Shown here in pieces: positions 15,956-24,239 of a DNA stretch of 64,000 nucleotides (positions within the stretch are counted from its first letter, which is position 1; each line of letters starts with the position of its first letter). Source of the stretch: Alloacidobacterium sp035547425 (GTDB taxonomy: Bacteria > Acidobacteriota > Terriglobia > Terriglobales > Acidobacteriaceae); the NCBI GenBank assembly GCA_035547425.1, contig DASZUU010000051.1, forward strand, positions 124,001 through 188,000. Reading direction: 5' to 3'. Position numbers and translations under genes: made by a program. The notes beneath the pieces were generated by a model, which saw nothing but the letters and a program-made list of their open reading frames with translations, was not told the DNA's origin and did not search any database.

Positions 15956-18900
15956 TTAAAATTCGACGCGTACGGATAGCTGCAGTACACGAGGACCACC
16001 CGGCGCACCATAGGTTCCGGCCATGGATGTTAACTGGCCGAAGCTGCTGGGTTGCGTGATGTCGTCGGCGCTGGAGTTTGTACCCGGCGTGCTGAAATCG
16101 GGGTGGTTCAGCACGTTGAAGGCATCCGCGCGGAACAGCATCTTCAATCCCCACTCAGGATAGATGGAGAATGTTTTTGCCAGTCCGGTATCGAGGTCGA
16201 AAAACTGAGGACCACGCAGCGAGTTACGAGGGCCGATATTGAAACCAATCGGGCCCTGGAAAGCGCCCACTGCGGCGTCCGGATCAGCATAGAGGAACAA
16301 TTGCCCAGCGGAATTCTTGTGCACTTTGTGCTTTAAGGCTCCTACGTCTCCATTGAAGAGCGCCGGCGCATTGTTGGCATAGCCTGCAACAAAGGCGCTC
16401 GACACAGTGGAGTATGCCTGACCGCTATGCCATGACGGAATACCGCTGATGTCCCATCCGCCGATCAACTCGTCGAGACCCCAGGGGATATTGCCGCCAA
16501 ACGTACGTCCGCGGCCAAAAGGCAGGGAGTACGTAAACTGGCCGTTCAGATAATGCGTTGTATCGAAATCGGAGTTGCCGCGGCAGGCACGAGGACGGAG
16601 CGCATCGCAGATGAATCCATACCCGCCGAATGCCACCGAGTTTGCAATGATCGAAACGTTGTCGATGGAGTGCGACCACGTATAGTTTGCGTCGAACTGC
16701 AGGCCGTGTGTCAGGTTCTTTTGCAGACTGACCAGCAATCCGTGGTAAGTGGAGAAGCCTTTGTTGGTGTAGAAGGTGTTCTCAGAGAATTGCGCGCCCA
16801 TACCGACGTTGTAATCCATGCCGCTTGAAAGCGCTTGAATGGTATCCGCGAAATCACCTTTAAATATGAGTGACTGCAGAGCATTCGCAATGAATGACGT
16901 GTTATTGGGGAACTTATGGGCCTTTCCATAACCGGGAATGAATTGATTCTCAAACCAGGGTTGAGCCGGCAAGTTAGTGGGATCGGCACCCGCACGGAGG
17001 GCTTGTGTCACATTCCCCATGGCTTGCGACATCATCTGCCCTGAGGCTTCATCGGGAAAGTCCACTAGCTGGTTAGCATCAACCTGGGCGAGTAGACGAC
17101 GACCCATGCGGCCCGCGTATCCAATTCGCAGCAGCATTGATCCCGGAAGCTGATGCTCGAAGTTGAAGCTCATAATCATCGAGTACGGAGTCTTCAAATT
17201 CGGATCGATTGTTTCGTTGAATGCTCCTCCATTTTGTAACCCGTAAGGAGTTCCAGTCGCATCAACGTACGGTTGATAGGGCGGTTTAGGCGTAGGCGGC
17301 ACAGGAGCAGCCGGAGGCGAATCAAATCGAGGATCATTCTTTAAAGAGCCGCTGGGATCCGTTCCGTCTCCATTGTTCTGTGTAAATCCTTGCTGGAATA
17401 GATAAGAGAACTGGACCTGCTGGTACTGAACAGCGCTGATAATCGTGCGGTCATACACGATACCGAAGCTGCCGTTAAAGACAGAGGAGGTATCAAATTT
17501 CGGATTCCACGCAAAGGCGATACGAGGCCCAAAATTTTTGGGGTCCCGATTGTAAAGCGCCGGTCCATGGTTTTTAGGCCCGCCGAGCAGATAAGTGATG
17601 AACGGAACCGCATTTGGCCCGCTTTGTCCGGCGGCGCTTTGAGCAACGCGTGCCGCCATATAATCGTCGAAACCTGTGGTCTGTACGGTTTCCAGCCCAT
17701 GCGTTTCATATGGAACTGAGAAATACTGATAGTTAAGGCCGTAGGTCAACGTGAAATTCGGCGTGATTTTCCAACTATCGCTGGCGTAAGCAAGCGTCTG
17801 ATAGTACTTGTAGTTCAGCCGTGAGCCAGTACCTTGCGCAAGGGGATTACCACTTGCATCGTAATTGACGGTTGTTCCGATAGAGGCTACTCGCCCCAGA
17901 GCGGCAGCAAAGGCACTGTCATAGGTGACCTGAGCCGTAGAGCTTGGAGTAAGCAGATTTGCAGGACGGAGCGAAGCATCCAATCCTTGAACTTCTCCGC
18001 CTAAACCGATGGCATAGGAGTTGTAATCAAGGATGGTGTTGCTGGTTTCGGTGATCCATTTAAATGTGCCGCCGAGCGAGAGTGAATGCCGGCCAAGAGT
18101 CCAACTGAAGTTGTCCTGTATCTGAGGAATGGGAATGTGCCGGCTCTGAGAATTCGACGGGCTGGAGTACGGGTCATCGAGAAGAGTGGTGGTTCCGGTC
18201 GCAAACGACAGCTGATTAAAGCCAAGCGGGTTTTGAGGACGCGGGAAGGCCCAGTCCTGCACCGTGGATCCATATGTGAATTGATTGATCTTATTGTTGC
18301 TGATCTGCCAATCCATGCCCGCTACATAGGCATAGCTGCGGTCGACAAACTGTGCCGCTGCCGGATCGCCGGGAAATTGCTGCACGCTGTTTACCTGGTT
18401 TTCTCTGGCGACTGTGCCACGACCCCAAAGCCTGATTTTGTCTGTCAGGTTGTAGTCTACTTTGCCCACATAAGTGGTTATGTACTGCGGGGCAGGAGCA
18501 TTGAAGCGAAAATACGCAGTATTGACGCCATCGCCGCCGGTTAAATCATTAGGCGCAGGGTAACGGGTTGTCAGGAGGTTATACACGGCAGGACTTTCGC
18601 CGACCCCGGCAGGGTCCAGCGCCTGCACCTGCGCGGGGGTCAGCTGGCTGATGCAGTTTGGCGTTGTGTTCTGCCGACTTGAACCGGTGCATCCGGGATT
18701 ATTGTTGATGTAGGAAACATTTCCGGAAGCATAGGACGACAAGGGAACGGTTCGATGGACTGCGCTCTGACGCGCAATGCGCGAGTTGTAGTAATCGAAG
18801 AAGAAGAATGCGCGATCATGCTTGATGGGACCGCCTAATGATCCGCCGAACTGGTTCTGGACTAATTTGGGAGACCGGATGCCAGCGATGTTGTTGAACC

Positions 18901-19672
18901 AGTCATTTGCAGTCGTGGAATTGTCACGATGATATTCGTTTACTTGGCCATGCCATTTGTTTGTACCGCTCTTGGTGACAAGCTGGAATTGGCCGCCGCC
19001 GCTCGGGCCGCTACCTGCCGTAAAACCGCCTACGGTTCCACGAAACTCCTGTACGGAATCCACGGGAGCGTTAGCAGTAATTGAGCCGAAGTTTCCCGTT
19101 GCAAAGTCATTTACATCCAGACCATCGACGGTAACGTTGTTCTGGTCGGTGCGGGCTCCGGTAGTAGCGCCACTCATGGTGACTCCCGGCTCCAGGGTGA
19201 AAAGCACCGACGGAGAGAGGCGATTCTGAATCGGCAGCTCGTTTAGCTTCGCTACCTGGACGTTGTTGCCGATGGAGGCGTCTTCCGTGTTAAGCGTTGC
19301 TCCCTGGCCTTCCGCGCTTACAGTGATCTCAACCTGCTGCCCGGGAGTCAAACGGGCATTCTGTGTTCCCGTAGTCGCCACGTTTACATATACGTTATTT
19401 ACCTGATAGGGAGAGAACCCATCGCGAGTGAATACTAATTGGTAACCTGGGCCCGGCGGGATATTTGCTATGTGATAAGAGCCCGCTGAATTGGTTACAG
19501 CGTCGAGCTTTACTCCTGTAGCAGGATTTGAGAGAACGACAGTTACATTGGGCACAACCGCACCCGATGGATCAGTAACAACGCCAGTGAGGGTTGCTGT
19601 TGTTTGTGCCTGCAGCAAGGCAGCGAACCCCAGGAAGAAAAGAATGGCAGACAAGCGCCGAAACAATGTCAA
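15956..19672 (-). CDS. TonB-dependent receptor with carboxypeptidase regulatory-like domain
   Basis: This 1238-residue outer-membrane receptor starts with a signal peptide (hydrophobic to LLQAQ near residue 22), then a carboxypeptidase regulatory-like beta-sandwich (TGVVTDPSGAVVPNVTV), a plug domain (about 120-240, with NVTVDGLDVND) and a large barrel ending in VRVEF, with the terminal Phe usual for barrel proteins. Acidobacteria have many such Oar-like receptors, thought to import glycans, peptides or metal chelates. The start is TTG 19672: GGAGG lies six bases upstream. A 20-base inverted repeat lies directly upstream of that ribosome site. A glutaminase-like gene lies upstream on the same strand, but a terminator separates them. 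Confidence 0.92.
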   Translation of the reverse strand: MTLFRRLSAILFFLGFAALLQAQTTATLTGVVTDPSGAVVPNVTVVLSNPATGVKLDAVTNSAGSYHIANIPPGPGYQLVFTRDGFSPYQVNNVYVNVATTGTQNARLTPGQQVEITVSAEGQGATLNTEDASIGNNVQVAKLNELPIQNRLSPSVLFTLEPGVTMSGATTGARTDQNNVTVDGLDVNDFATGNFGSITANAPVDSVQEFRGTVGGFTAGSGPSGGGQFQLVTKSGTNKWHGQVNEYHRDNSTTANDWFNNIAGIRSPKLVQNQFGGSLGGPIKHDRAFFFFDYYNSRIARQSAVHRTVPLSSYASGNVSYINNNPGCTGSSRQNTTPNCISQLTPAQVQALDPAGVGESPAVYNLLTTRYPAPNDLTGGDGVNTAYFRFNAPAPQYITTYVGKVDYNLTDKIRLWGRGTVARENQVNSVQQFPGDPAAAQFVDRSYAYVAGMDWQISNNKINQFTYGSTVQDWAFPRPQNPLGFNQLSFATGTTTLLDDPYSSPSNSQSRHIPIPQIQDNFSWTLGRHSLSLGGTFKWITETSNTILDYNSYAIGLGGEVQGLDASLRPANLLTPSSTAQVTYDSAFAAALGRVASIGTTVNYDASGNPLAQGTGSRLNYKYYQTLAYASDSWKITPNFTLTYGLNYQYFSVPYETHGLETVQTTGFDDYMAARVAQSAAGQSGPNAVPFITYLLGGPKNHGPALYNRDPKNFGPRIAFAWNPKFDTSSVFNGSFGIVYDRTIISAVQYQQVQFSYLFQQGFTQNNGDGTDPSGSLKNDPRFDSPPAAPVPPTPKPPYQPYVDATGTPYGLQNGGAFNETIDPNLKTPYSMIMSFNFEHQLPGSMLLRIGYAGRMGRRLLAQVDANQLVDFPDEASGQMMSQAMGNVTQALRAGADPTNLPAQPWFENQFIPGYGKAHKFPNNTSFIANALQSLIFKGDFADTIQALSSGMDYNVGMGAQFSENTFYTNKGFSTYHGLLVSLQKNLTHGLQFDANYTWSHSIDNVSIIANSVAFGGYGFICDALRPRACRGNSDFDTTHYLNGQFTYSLPFGRGRTFGGNIPWGLDELIGGWDISGIPSWHSGQAYSTVSSAFVAGYANNAPALFNGDVGALKHKVHKNSAGQLFLYADPDAAVGAFQGPIGFNIGPRNSLRGPQFFDLDTGLAKTFSIYPEWGLKMLFRADAFNVLNHPDFSTPGTNSSADDITQPSSFGQLTSMAGTYGAPGGPRVLQLSVRVEF

Positions 19673-19685
19673 AATTCACCTCCGG

Positions 19686-19705
19686 ATTGCCAATTGATTG
19701 GCAAT
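19686..19705. promoter_or_regulatory. perfect inverted repeat just upstream of the receptor ribosome site
   Basis: Arms ATTGCCAAT and ATTGGCAAT, nine bases each with a two-base centre, lie next to the GGAGG of the receptor at 19672. It could be a dimeric repressor operator or, in the mRNA, a hairpin affecting translation. No regulator gene is adjacent. Confidence 0.5.
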
Positions 19706-19770
19706 TCCTGTAATGACTGTGTGGTTTTGGAGAAGATGATTCTGACTTCCGATATGCAATTTGGCTACCA

Positions 19771-19798
19771 AATAAAAAACCGCTTAAATAGCGGATTT
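19771..19798 (-). terminator. rho-independent terminator between glutaminase and receptor
   Basis: On the minus strand a stem of CCGCT and AGCGG, extended by flanking A-U pairs with one mismatch, is followed by TTTTTTATTT. It should end transcription coming from the glutaminase-like gene before the receptor. Confidence 0.6.
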
Positions 19799-19920
19799 CT
19801 GTCCGCGGTATCCATTAAAAACTAATAGTTTTTTGAATAATAATTCTAAAAAATGGATATAAAAAGAATGACTTCTGTGAACAGCAGCGGCGTTGCTGAA
19901 CGCTCCATATCTGGTATTCG

Positions 19921-19957
19921 TTGTTGCCGGGAAGTCTGAGCGAAATCCCGGCAACAA
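19921..19957. terminator. strong hairpin directly after the glutaminase-like gene
   Basis: Twelve-base perfect stem TTGTTGCCGGGA / TCCCGGCAACAA with a 13-base loop, 12 bases beyond the stop. The T-rich tract lies on the plus side (ATTTTTATTT), so on the minus strand it lacks a proper U-tract and may serve mainly to protect the transcript end. Confidence 0.5.
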
Positions 19958-19968
19958 ATTTTTATTTC

Positions 19969-22068
19969 CTACTTTGCCTGGTCAGCCCACTTCTTCCACA
20001 TGGCGGAATCCGCGAGCATCTTGATATAGACACCGCCTACGACAGCACGGGCCTGGAAGCCGACTTGTTTGCCGTCGGTAGTTTCAAACCAGTCGCTGAG
20101 AGGAACGCGGGAAGGCGTCTCCATCATGTATTTGTAGAGCGGGTCGGTAAGAGCGATAAAGTCACTCTGCCTGGTGCTGAGTGTCGCGGTCCAGACAATC
20201 CAGTCGAGCTTGGTGTAGGTTCTGCGGTTATCGAGCGGCAGGCCGAAGGCGTTCTGATGCTTCAGGTAGAAGGCCACCTCCTGATCGACGATCTGCGGCG
20301 AGAAGAGATGCAGGCCGAGCAGGCGATCCCATACGAGGTTGTATTTCTGGCTCCAGCTTCCCTGCTGATCGAAGGCCAGCTTGTAGTGGTCGCCGTCGAT
20401 AGCCATGGTCTTCCACTTGGCGGCCATACCTTCTGCCAGCTTGCGATATTCGGATGCCTCCTGCTTCTTGTCCAGAAGGTCGGCGAGTTGCGCATAGCTT
20501 CCGAGGGCTTCAATCGCCTTGATGGAGAGGTTGGTGTTATGCGCCAGGTGTCCGGCGAAGTCGTCGGTGCTGAGCTGGTTTTCCGGATCGAGGCCCTTTT
20601 CCTTGAGATAGTTTGCCCACTTGGTGAGCAGCGGCCAGTACTTCTCCGCGAAGGCCGCCGAGCCCTGTGCGTGCGCGAGAGCATTGGTAAGAATGATGAG
20701 ATTGCCGCTCTCTTCGACCGGCATCTGATCGTCTTCGGTGCGCTCGCCGCCGCCATAGACCTGCCCGTTAGCCAATGGATAGGTGCCGAGGTCGTGCGGG
20801 GCAAAAGGCCAGCGCCAGCGCGAGAGGCTTGCATAAGCGAACATGGGCTCGAGCTGCGCCTGCAGGAGCTTTGGATTCAAGAGCAGGAAGAAAGGCCCGG
20901 AGGGATAGGTAATATCCACGGTATCGATGCAACCGTTGCTGAAGTTCTCTTTCGAGAAGAGCATCGGCGTGCCATCCACGTCGGCAACGAGCTTGTGGGC
21001 CGCAATGGTCTGCTGATAGGCAAGAGTGGCAAGCTGCGCGTAATGTTCACCACCCTCCTTTGTCAGATCGGAGACAAGCTCCTTGTCGAAGGCTTCGGCT
21101 TTGGTGCGCAGGCTGGGCTCGTCGGCTTCAGCTTTCTCCAGCATTTCTGCGGTGGTCATGCCGTTGCGACGCCAGTAGGCGCGCAGCTTGCGGTTGAGAT
21201 ATTCGATGGCGAAGCGATCGTCATACGCAAGCAGGACGCGGCGCGATACCGGGGTACTACTTACGCTGCCAAGATCGAAACGGACGGCGAGCAGCGGCAA
21301 TCCATGACGGACGGCGCGTGGCTGGTCGAGATCGTCGGTGGCAGGTAATGAGCCGTCTTTGGCAAACTGGCGGCGCGCTTCCCAACTGCCGGCAGCAGTT
21401 TCCGTACCCGGCTGCGGGGGCACGGCAACGTAGAGCCAGCCCCAGTCAATTCGCAGATTATCTCCAGACTTGGCCAGCACCGGTTGCTCGTTTGTGCCGA
21501 CGCGTAGGGCCTGCATGTCGCCAATGCGCTCACGGCCCCAGATAACGGAATCCTGTTCGGTGTTGGTGGCAAGCTGCGAGGTGGCATCAAAGTAGAGTGA
21601 GACATTGTGTGCCCGGCTGTCGATCGAGCGCGCTTCCCAGCTTACGTACGTTACCGGACGCGAGAGCACATCGAGATCTGCAGGCAGCGCGGGGGTAAAG
21701 AAGGTCAGCGTGAGGTGAATACCTGCATCTTCAAAATCGTAAATTGTACGCGTAGGCCAGATGGCGCGCGAAATCTGCTTCAGCGCCGGAGCTTCGCGGT
21801 CTTGCCCCATAAAACGATAGGTTTTTCCATCGATACGCACAAGGCCGGCCATTTGCTGCTCGGTGCCGGTCCAGTGACGCGTGGGGCCGTCGGTCAGATT
21901 GTCATTGAACGACCAGACGCTGAAATAAGGATCGTGCAGCACGAGCGGAGTGGTAGGCGTGCGGACTGTAACCGGCTCCTGAGCCTGCAAAGATGTGCAG
22001 GAAAAGGCGCATGCAAGCGTAGCTGCGCATAAGCCAAAGGCAGCATGGGAAAGACGGAAATTTTGCAT
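19969..22068 (-). CDS. secreted glutaminase A-like protein (DUF4964/DUF5127/DUF4965/DUF1793 type)
   Basis: This 699-residue protein has a signal peptide (hydrophobic core then CTSLQAQ near residue 30). The start VRTPTTPLVLHDPYFSVWS followed by GLVRIDGKTYRFMG is typical of the glutaminase A family first described in fungi. The C-terminal half has the alpha/alpha-barrel look of glycosidase-like enzymes, with DDFAGHLAHNTNLSIKAIEALG, WVG-type helices and YTKLDWIVWTATL. Family members are called glutaminases, but many bacterial copies are thought to act on sugars, so the substrate is uncertain. Upstream at 22099 is a LacI-type operator candidate, which favours control by a sugar. The downstream receptor could import the product. 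Confidence 0.85.
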   Translation of the reverse strand: MQNFRLSHAAFGLCAATLACAFSCTSLQAQEPVTVRTPTTPLVLHDPYFSVWSFNDNLTDGPTRHWTGTEQQMAGLVRIDGKTYRFMGQDREAPALKQISRAIWPTRTIYDFEDAGIHLTLTFFTPALPADLDVLSRPVTYVSWEARSIDSRAHNVSLYFDATSQLATNTEQDSVIWGRERIGDMQALRVGTNEQPVLAKSGDNLRIDWGWLYVAVPPQPGTETAAGSWEARRQFAKDGSLPATDDLDQPRAVRHGLPLLAVRFDLGSVSSTPVSRRVLLAYDDRFAIEYLNRKLRAYWRRNGMTTAEMLEKAEADEPSLRTKAEAFDKELVSDLTKEGGEHYAQLATLAYQQTIAAHKLVADVDGTPMLFSKENFSNGCIDTVDITYPSGPFFLLLNPKLLQAQLEPMFAYASLSRWRWPFAPHDLGTYPLANGQVYGGGERTEDDQMPVEESGNLIILTNALAHAQGSAAFAEKYWPLLTKWANYLKEKGLDPENQLSTDDFAGHLAHNTNLSIKAIEALGSYAQLADLLDKKQEASEYRKLAEGMAAKWKTMAIDGDHYKLAFDQQGSWSQKYNLVWDRLLGLHLFSPQIVDQEVAFYLKHQNAFGLPLDNRRTYTKLDWIVWTATLSTRQSDFIALTDPLYKYMMETPSRVPLSDWFETTDGKQVGFQARAVVGGVYIKMLADSAMWKKWADQAK

Positions 22069-22098
22069 GTACTTTTCTTATCACTCTTTGCGCAAATA

Positions 22099-22112
22099 TG
22101 TAAACGCTTCCA
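22099..22112. promoter_or_regulatory. candidate LacI-family operator upstream of the glutaminase-like gene
   Basis: TGTAAACGCTTCCA has the central AAnCGnTT of LacI-family operators and differs from the catabolite-responsive consensus TGWAANCGNTNWCA at one position. It starts 30 bases upstream of the gene at 22068. No LacI-type regulator gene lies in the window. Confidence 0.45.
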
Positions 22113-22149
22113 TTTACTTCGCAATAATTTGCCCGACTTGTGATTCTTG

Positions 22150-22282
22150 TTGCCATCCTGAGCCCAGCGAAGGACCTGCTCTGTCGGTGGTATCGCTTGA
22201 GTGCAATAACCTGGAAAAACAGGTCCCTTTGGCAAGCTCAGGGCAGGCTCTTCCCCTTCGTTCCTCAGGAATGAAGGGGAAG
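22150..22282. repeat. pair of short intergenic repeats between thiC and the glutaminase-like gene
   Basis: GCCATCCTGAGCCCAGCGAA from 22152 shares the CATCCTGAG core of the other copies. About 60 bases later a related piece reads AGGTCCCTTTGGCAAGCTCA in the reverse sense, followed by a CCCCTTCGTTCCTCAGGAAT fold-back. No open frame is present here. Confidence 0.5.
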
Positions 22283-22291
22283 AGGTGCTGG

Positions 22292-23782
22292 TTAGTGCTT
22301 CCCTGCCAGCTGCTGCGCTTGAAGCGTCACTAATCCGCTGAGATCGGCTTTTTCAAGACCGTGGACGCTTTTGTTGAACTCATCCACTTTGCTCGACCAG
22401 TTCATGGAGCAGAACTTCGGGCCACACATGGAGCAGAAGGCTGCTTCCTTGTAGTAGTCGTCGGGCAAGGTTTCATCATGCATGGAGCGCGCCGTCTCGG
22501 GATCGAGCGAGAGAGCAAACTGCTTCTCCCAATCGAAGGTGTAGCGGGCGTAGCTGATGGCGTCATCACGATCGCGGGCGCCGGGACGGTGGCGGGCAAT
22601 ATCCGCGGCGTGGGCAGCGATCTTGTAGGCAATCATGCCGTCCTTCACGTCTTTCTCGTTGGGAAGGCCGAGGTGCTCCTTGGGCGTGACATAGCAGAGC
22701 ATGGACGCGCCGTGCCAGCCGATCATGGCTGCGCCGATGGCGGAAGTGATGTGGTCGTAGCCGGGAGCGATGTCGGTGACGAGCGGCCCGAGCGTATAGA
22801 AGGGCGCGCCGTAGCAGTATTCCACTTCCTTGTCGACCTGCTCCTTGATCTTGTCGAGCGGCACATGACCGGGGCCTTCAATCATGACCTGCACGTCGCT
22901 TTCCCACGCCTTCTTTGTTAATTCGCCGAGAGTCTTCAGTTCGGCGAATTGCGCTTCGTCCGAGGCATCGGCGACACAGCCGGGGCGCAGTCCGTCGCCC
23001 AGCGAGAAGCTGACATCGTACTTCGCCATCACCTTTACGATGCGGTCGAAGTGCTCATAGAGGAAGTTCTGCTTGTGGTGGTGCGTCATCCACTGCGCCA
23101 GAATCGCGCCACCGCGGCTGACGATGCCAGTGATGCGCTTGGCGACCATCGGCACATATTGAATGAGCACGCCCGCGTGGACGGTGAAGTAATCGACGCC
23201 CTGCTGTGCCTGCTCTTCGATGACCTCAAGATAGACGTCGATATTCAGGTCTTCGAGTTTCTTCACGCGGTTCAGCGCCTCATAAATGGGCACAGTCCCG
23301 ATAGGCACAGGCGAATGGCGCAAAATGGCGTCACGAATTTCGGGGATGTTGCCGCCCGTCGAAAGATCCATGACGGTATCGGCGCCGAACTGCACCGCCA
23401 TATGCAGCTTGCGCAGCTCTTCGTCAATGTTCGAGGTCACAGCGGAATTGCCGATATTGGCATTCACCTTGCAGCGCGAAGCCACGCCAATGGCCATCGG
23501 CTCCAGCTCGGGGTGATTGATGTTGGCCGGAATAATGAGGCGGCCAGCGGCAATTTCATCGCGGAGCAGCTCGGCAGAGACGTTTTCGCGTTTCGCGACG
23601 TACTCCATCTCCTCGGTGATCTTGCCCTGGCGCGCGAAATGCATCTGCGAAACATTGGTGTCGCCGGTGCGGGCGGCCTCGGCTTTGCGTTTCTCAACCC
23701 ATTCCGCTCGAGGCTTCAGTATTTCCCGTGTCGACTGCACATCCGAATCGGTGTGGAGAGTTCCATTGCCATTGCCGCTCAT
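22292..23782 (-). CDS. thiC: phosphomethylpyrimidine synthase ThiC
   Basis: ThiC is a radical-SAM enzyme that rearranges aminoimidazole ribotide to the thiamine pyrimidine precursor. This protein is 496 residues from ATG 23782 (MSGNGNG). The C-terminal CxxCxxxxC cluster motif is present in FCSMCGPKFCSM, and the core blocks FGADTVMDLSTGG, EGPGHVPLDKI and GAAMIGWHGASMLCYVTP are intact. A longer frame from 23950 would add 56 residues with no ThiC character. A GGGG-containing ribosome site precedes 23782. No TPP riboswitch could be seen in the leader. The neighbouring genes are not thiamine genes, so the gene stands alone; thiS is at 36 kb. Confidence 0.95.
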   Translation of the reverse strand: MSGNGNGTLHTDSDVQSTREILKPRAEWVEKRKAEAARTGDTNVSQMHFARQGKITEEMEYVAKRENVSAELLRDEIAAGRLIIPANINHPELEPMAIGVASRCKVNANIGNSAVTSNIDEELRKLHMAVQFGADTVMDLSTGGNIPEIRDAILRHSPVPIGTVPIYEALNRVKKLEDLNIDVYLEVIEEQAQQGVDYFTVHAGVLIQYVPMVAKRITGIVSRGGAILAQWMTHHHKQNFLYEHFDRIVKVMAKYDVSFSLGDGLRPGCVADASDEAQFAELKTLGELTKKAWESDVQVMIEGPGHVPLDKIKEQVDKEVEYCYGAPFYTLGPLVTDIAPGYDHITSAIGAAMIGWHGASMLCYVTPKEHLGLPNEKDVKDGMIAYKIAAHAADIARHRPGARDRDDAISYARYTFDWEKQFALSLDPETARSMHDETLPDDYYKEAAFCSMCGPKFCSMNWSSKVDEFNKSVHGLEKADLSGLVTLQAQQLAGKH

Positions 23783-24239
23783 AAATACCCCGTATGGAAA
23801 AAGATGGTTTCGTAGTTCGATGCTCGATAAACGCGAGATGAATCCTAAAAGGCGATTATAAACTTTGTTGCGACAGCAATACTGCGGGATGAAAAGCTGC
23901 AATCTGCTTGTTGAACGTTTTTCTGAAGGAAAATTCGCCGATACGACCAAGCATCGAAGATCGGGTCAAGTCAGGATGGGCTGAGCGGACAGCCATGTTC
24001 CAGACCGTGTATTGAAAGCAACTCTGATTTCGGCGCTTTCAGCTTTGCCGTCTACTCAAACGATACTTTCCGCGAATGGTCAACGAAATTTCTTTCTGAC
24101 CGACAGATTCTGGTGTAAAAAGGTTTAAATTTTTGGCTTCTTAGATTTCGATCCTGTTGAGGGTAAGAATTCATCCATAAAAGCCCCATCAATCCAAATG
24201 GGCATGGCAACTGTAGTGGCAATACTTTTAGGAGTCCAG
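23783..24239. other. 457-base divergent intergenic region
   Basis: This gap must contain the promoters of thiC (minus) and the receptor at 24240 (plus). I see no convincing gene, hairpin terminator, repeat of the GTCATCCTGAG family, or TPP riboswitch. The right-hand part (24110-24140) is AT-rich and a likely place for the receptor promoter, but no box pair is strong enough to call. Confidence 0.5.

Noticed and set aside
19921..21348. Long plus-strand open frame of 475 codons
   Set aside because: It lies antisense to the glutaminase-like gene, which has a signal peptide and family motifs; the reading on this strand has no protein features.
23783..24239. TPP riboswitch upstream of thiC
   Set aside because: Neither strand shows the CTGAGA and ACC-type core elements in the right order.
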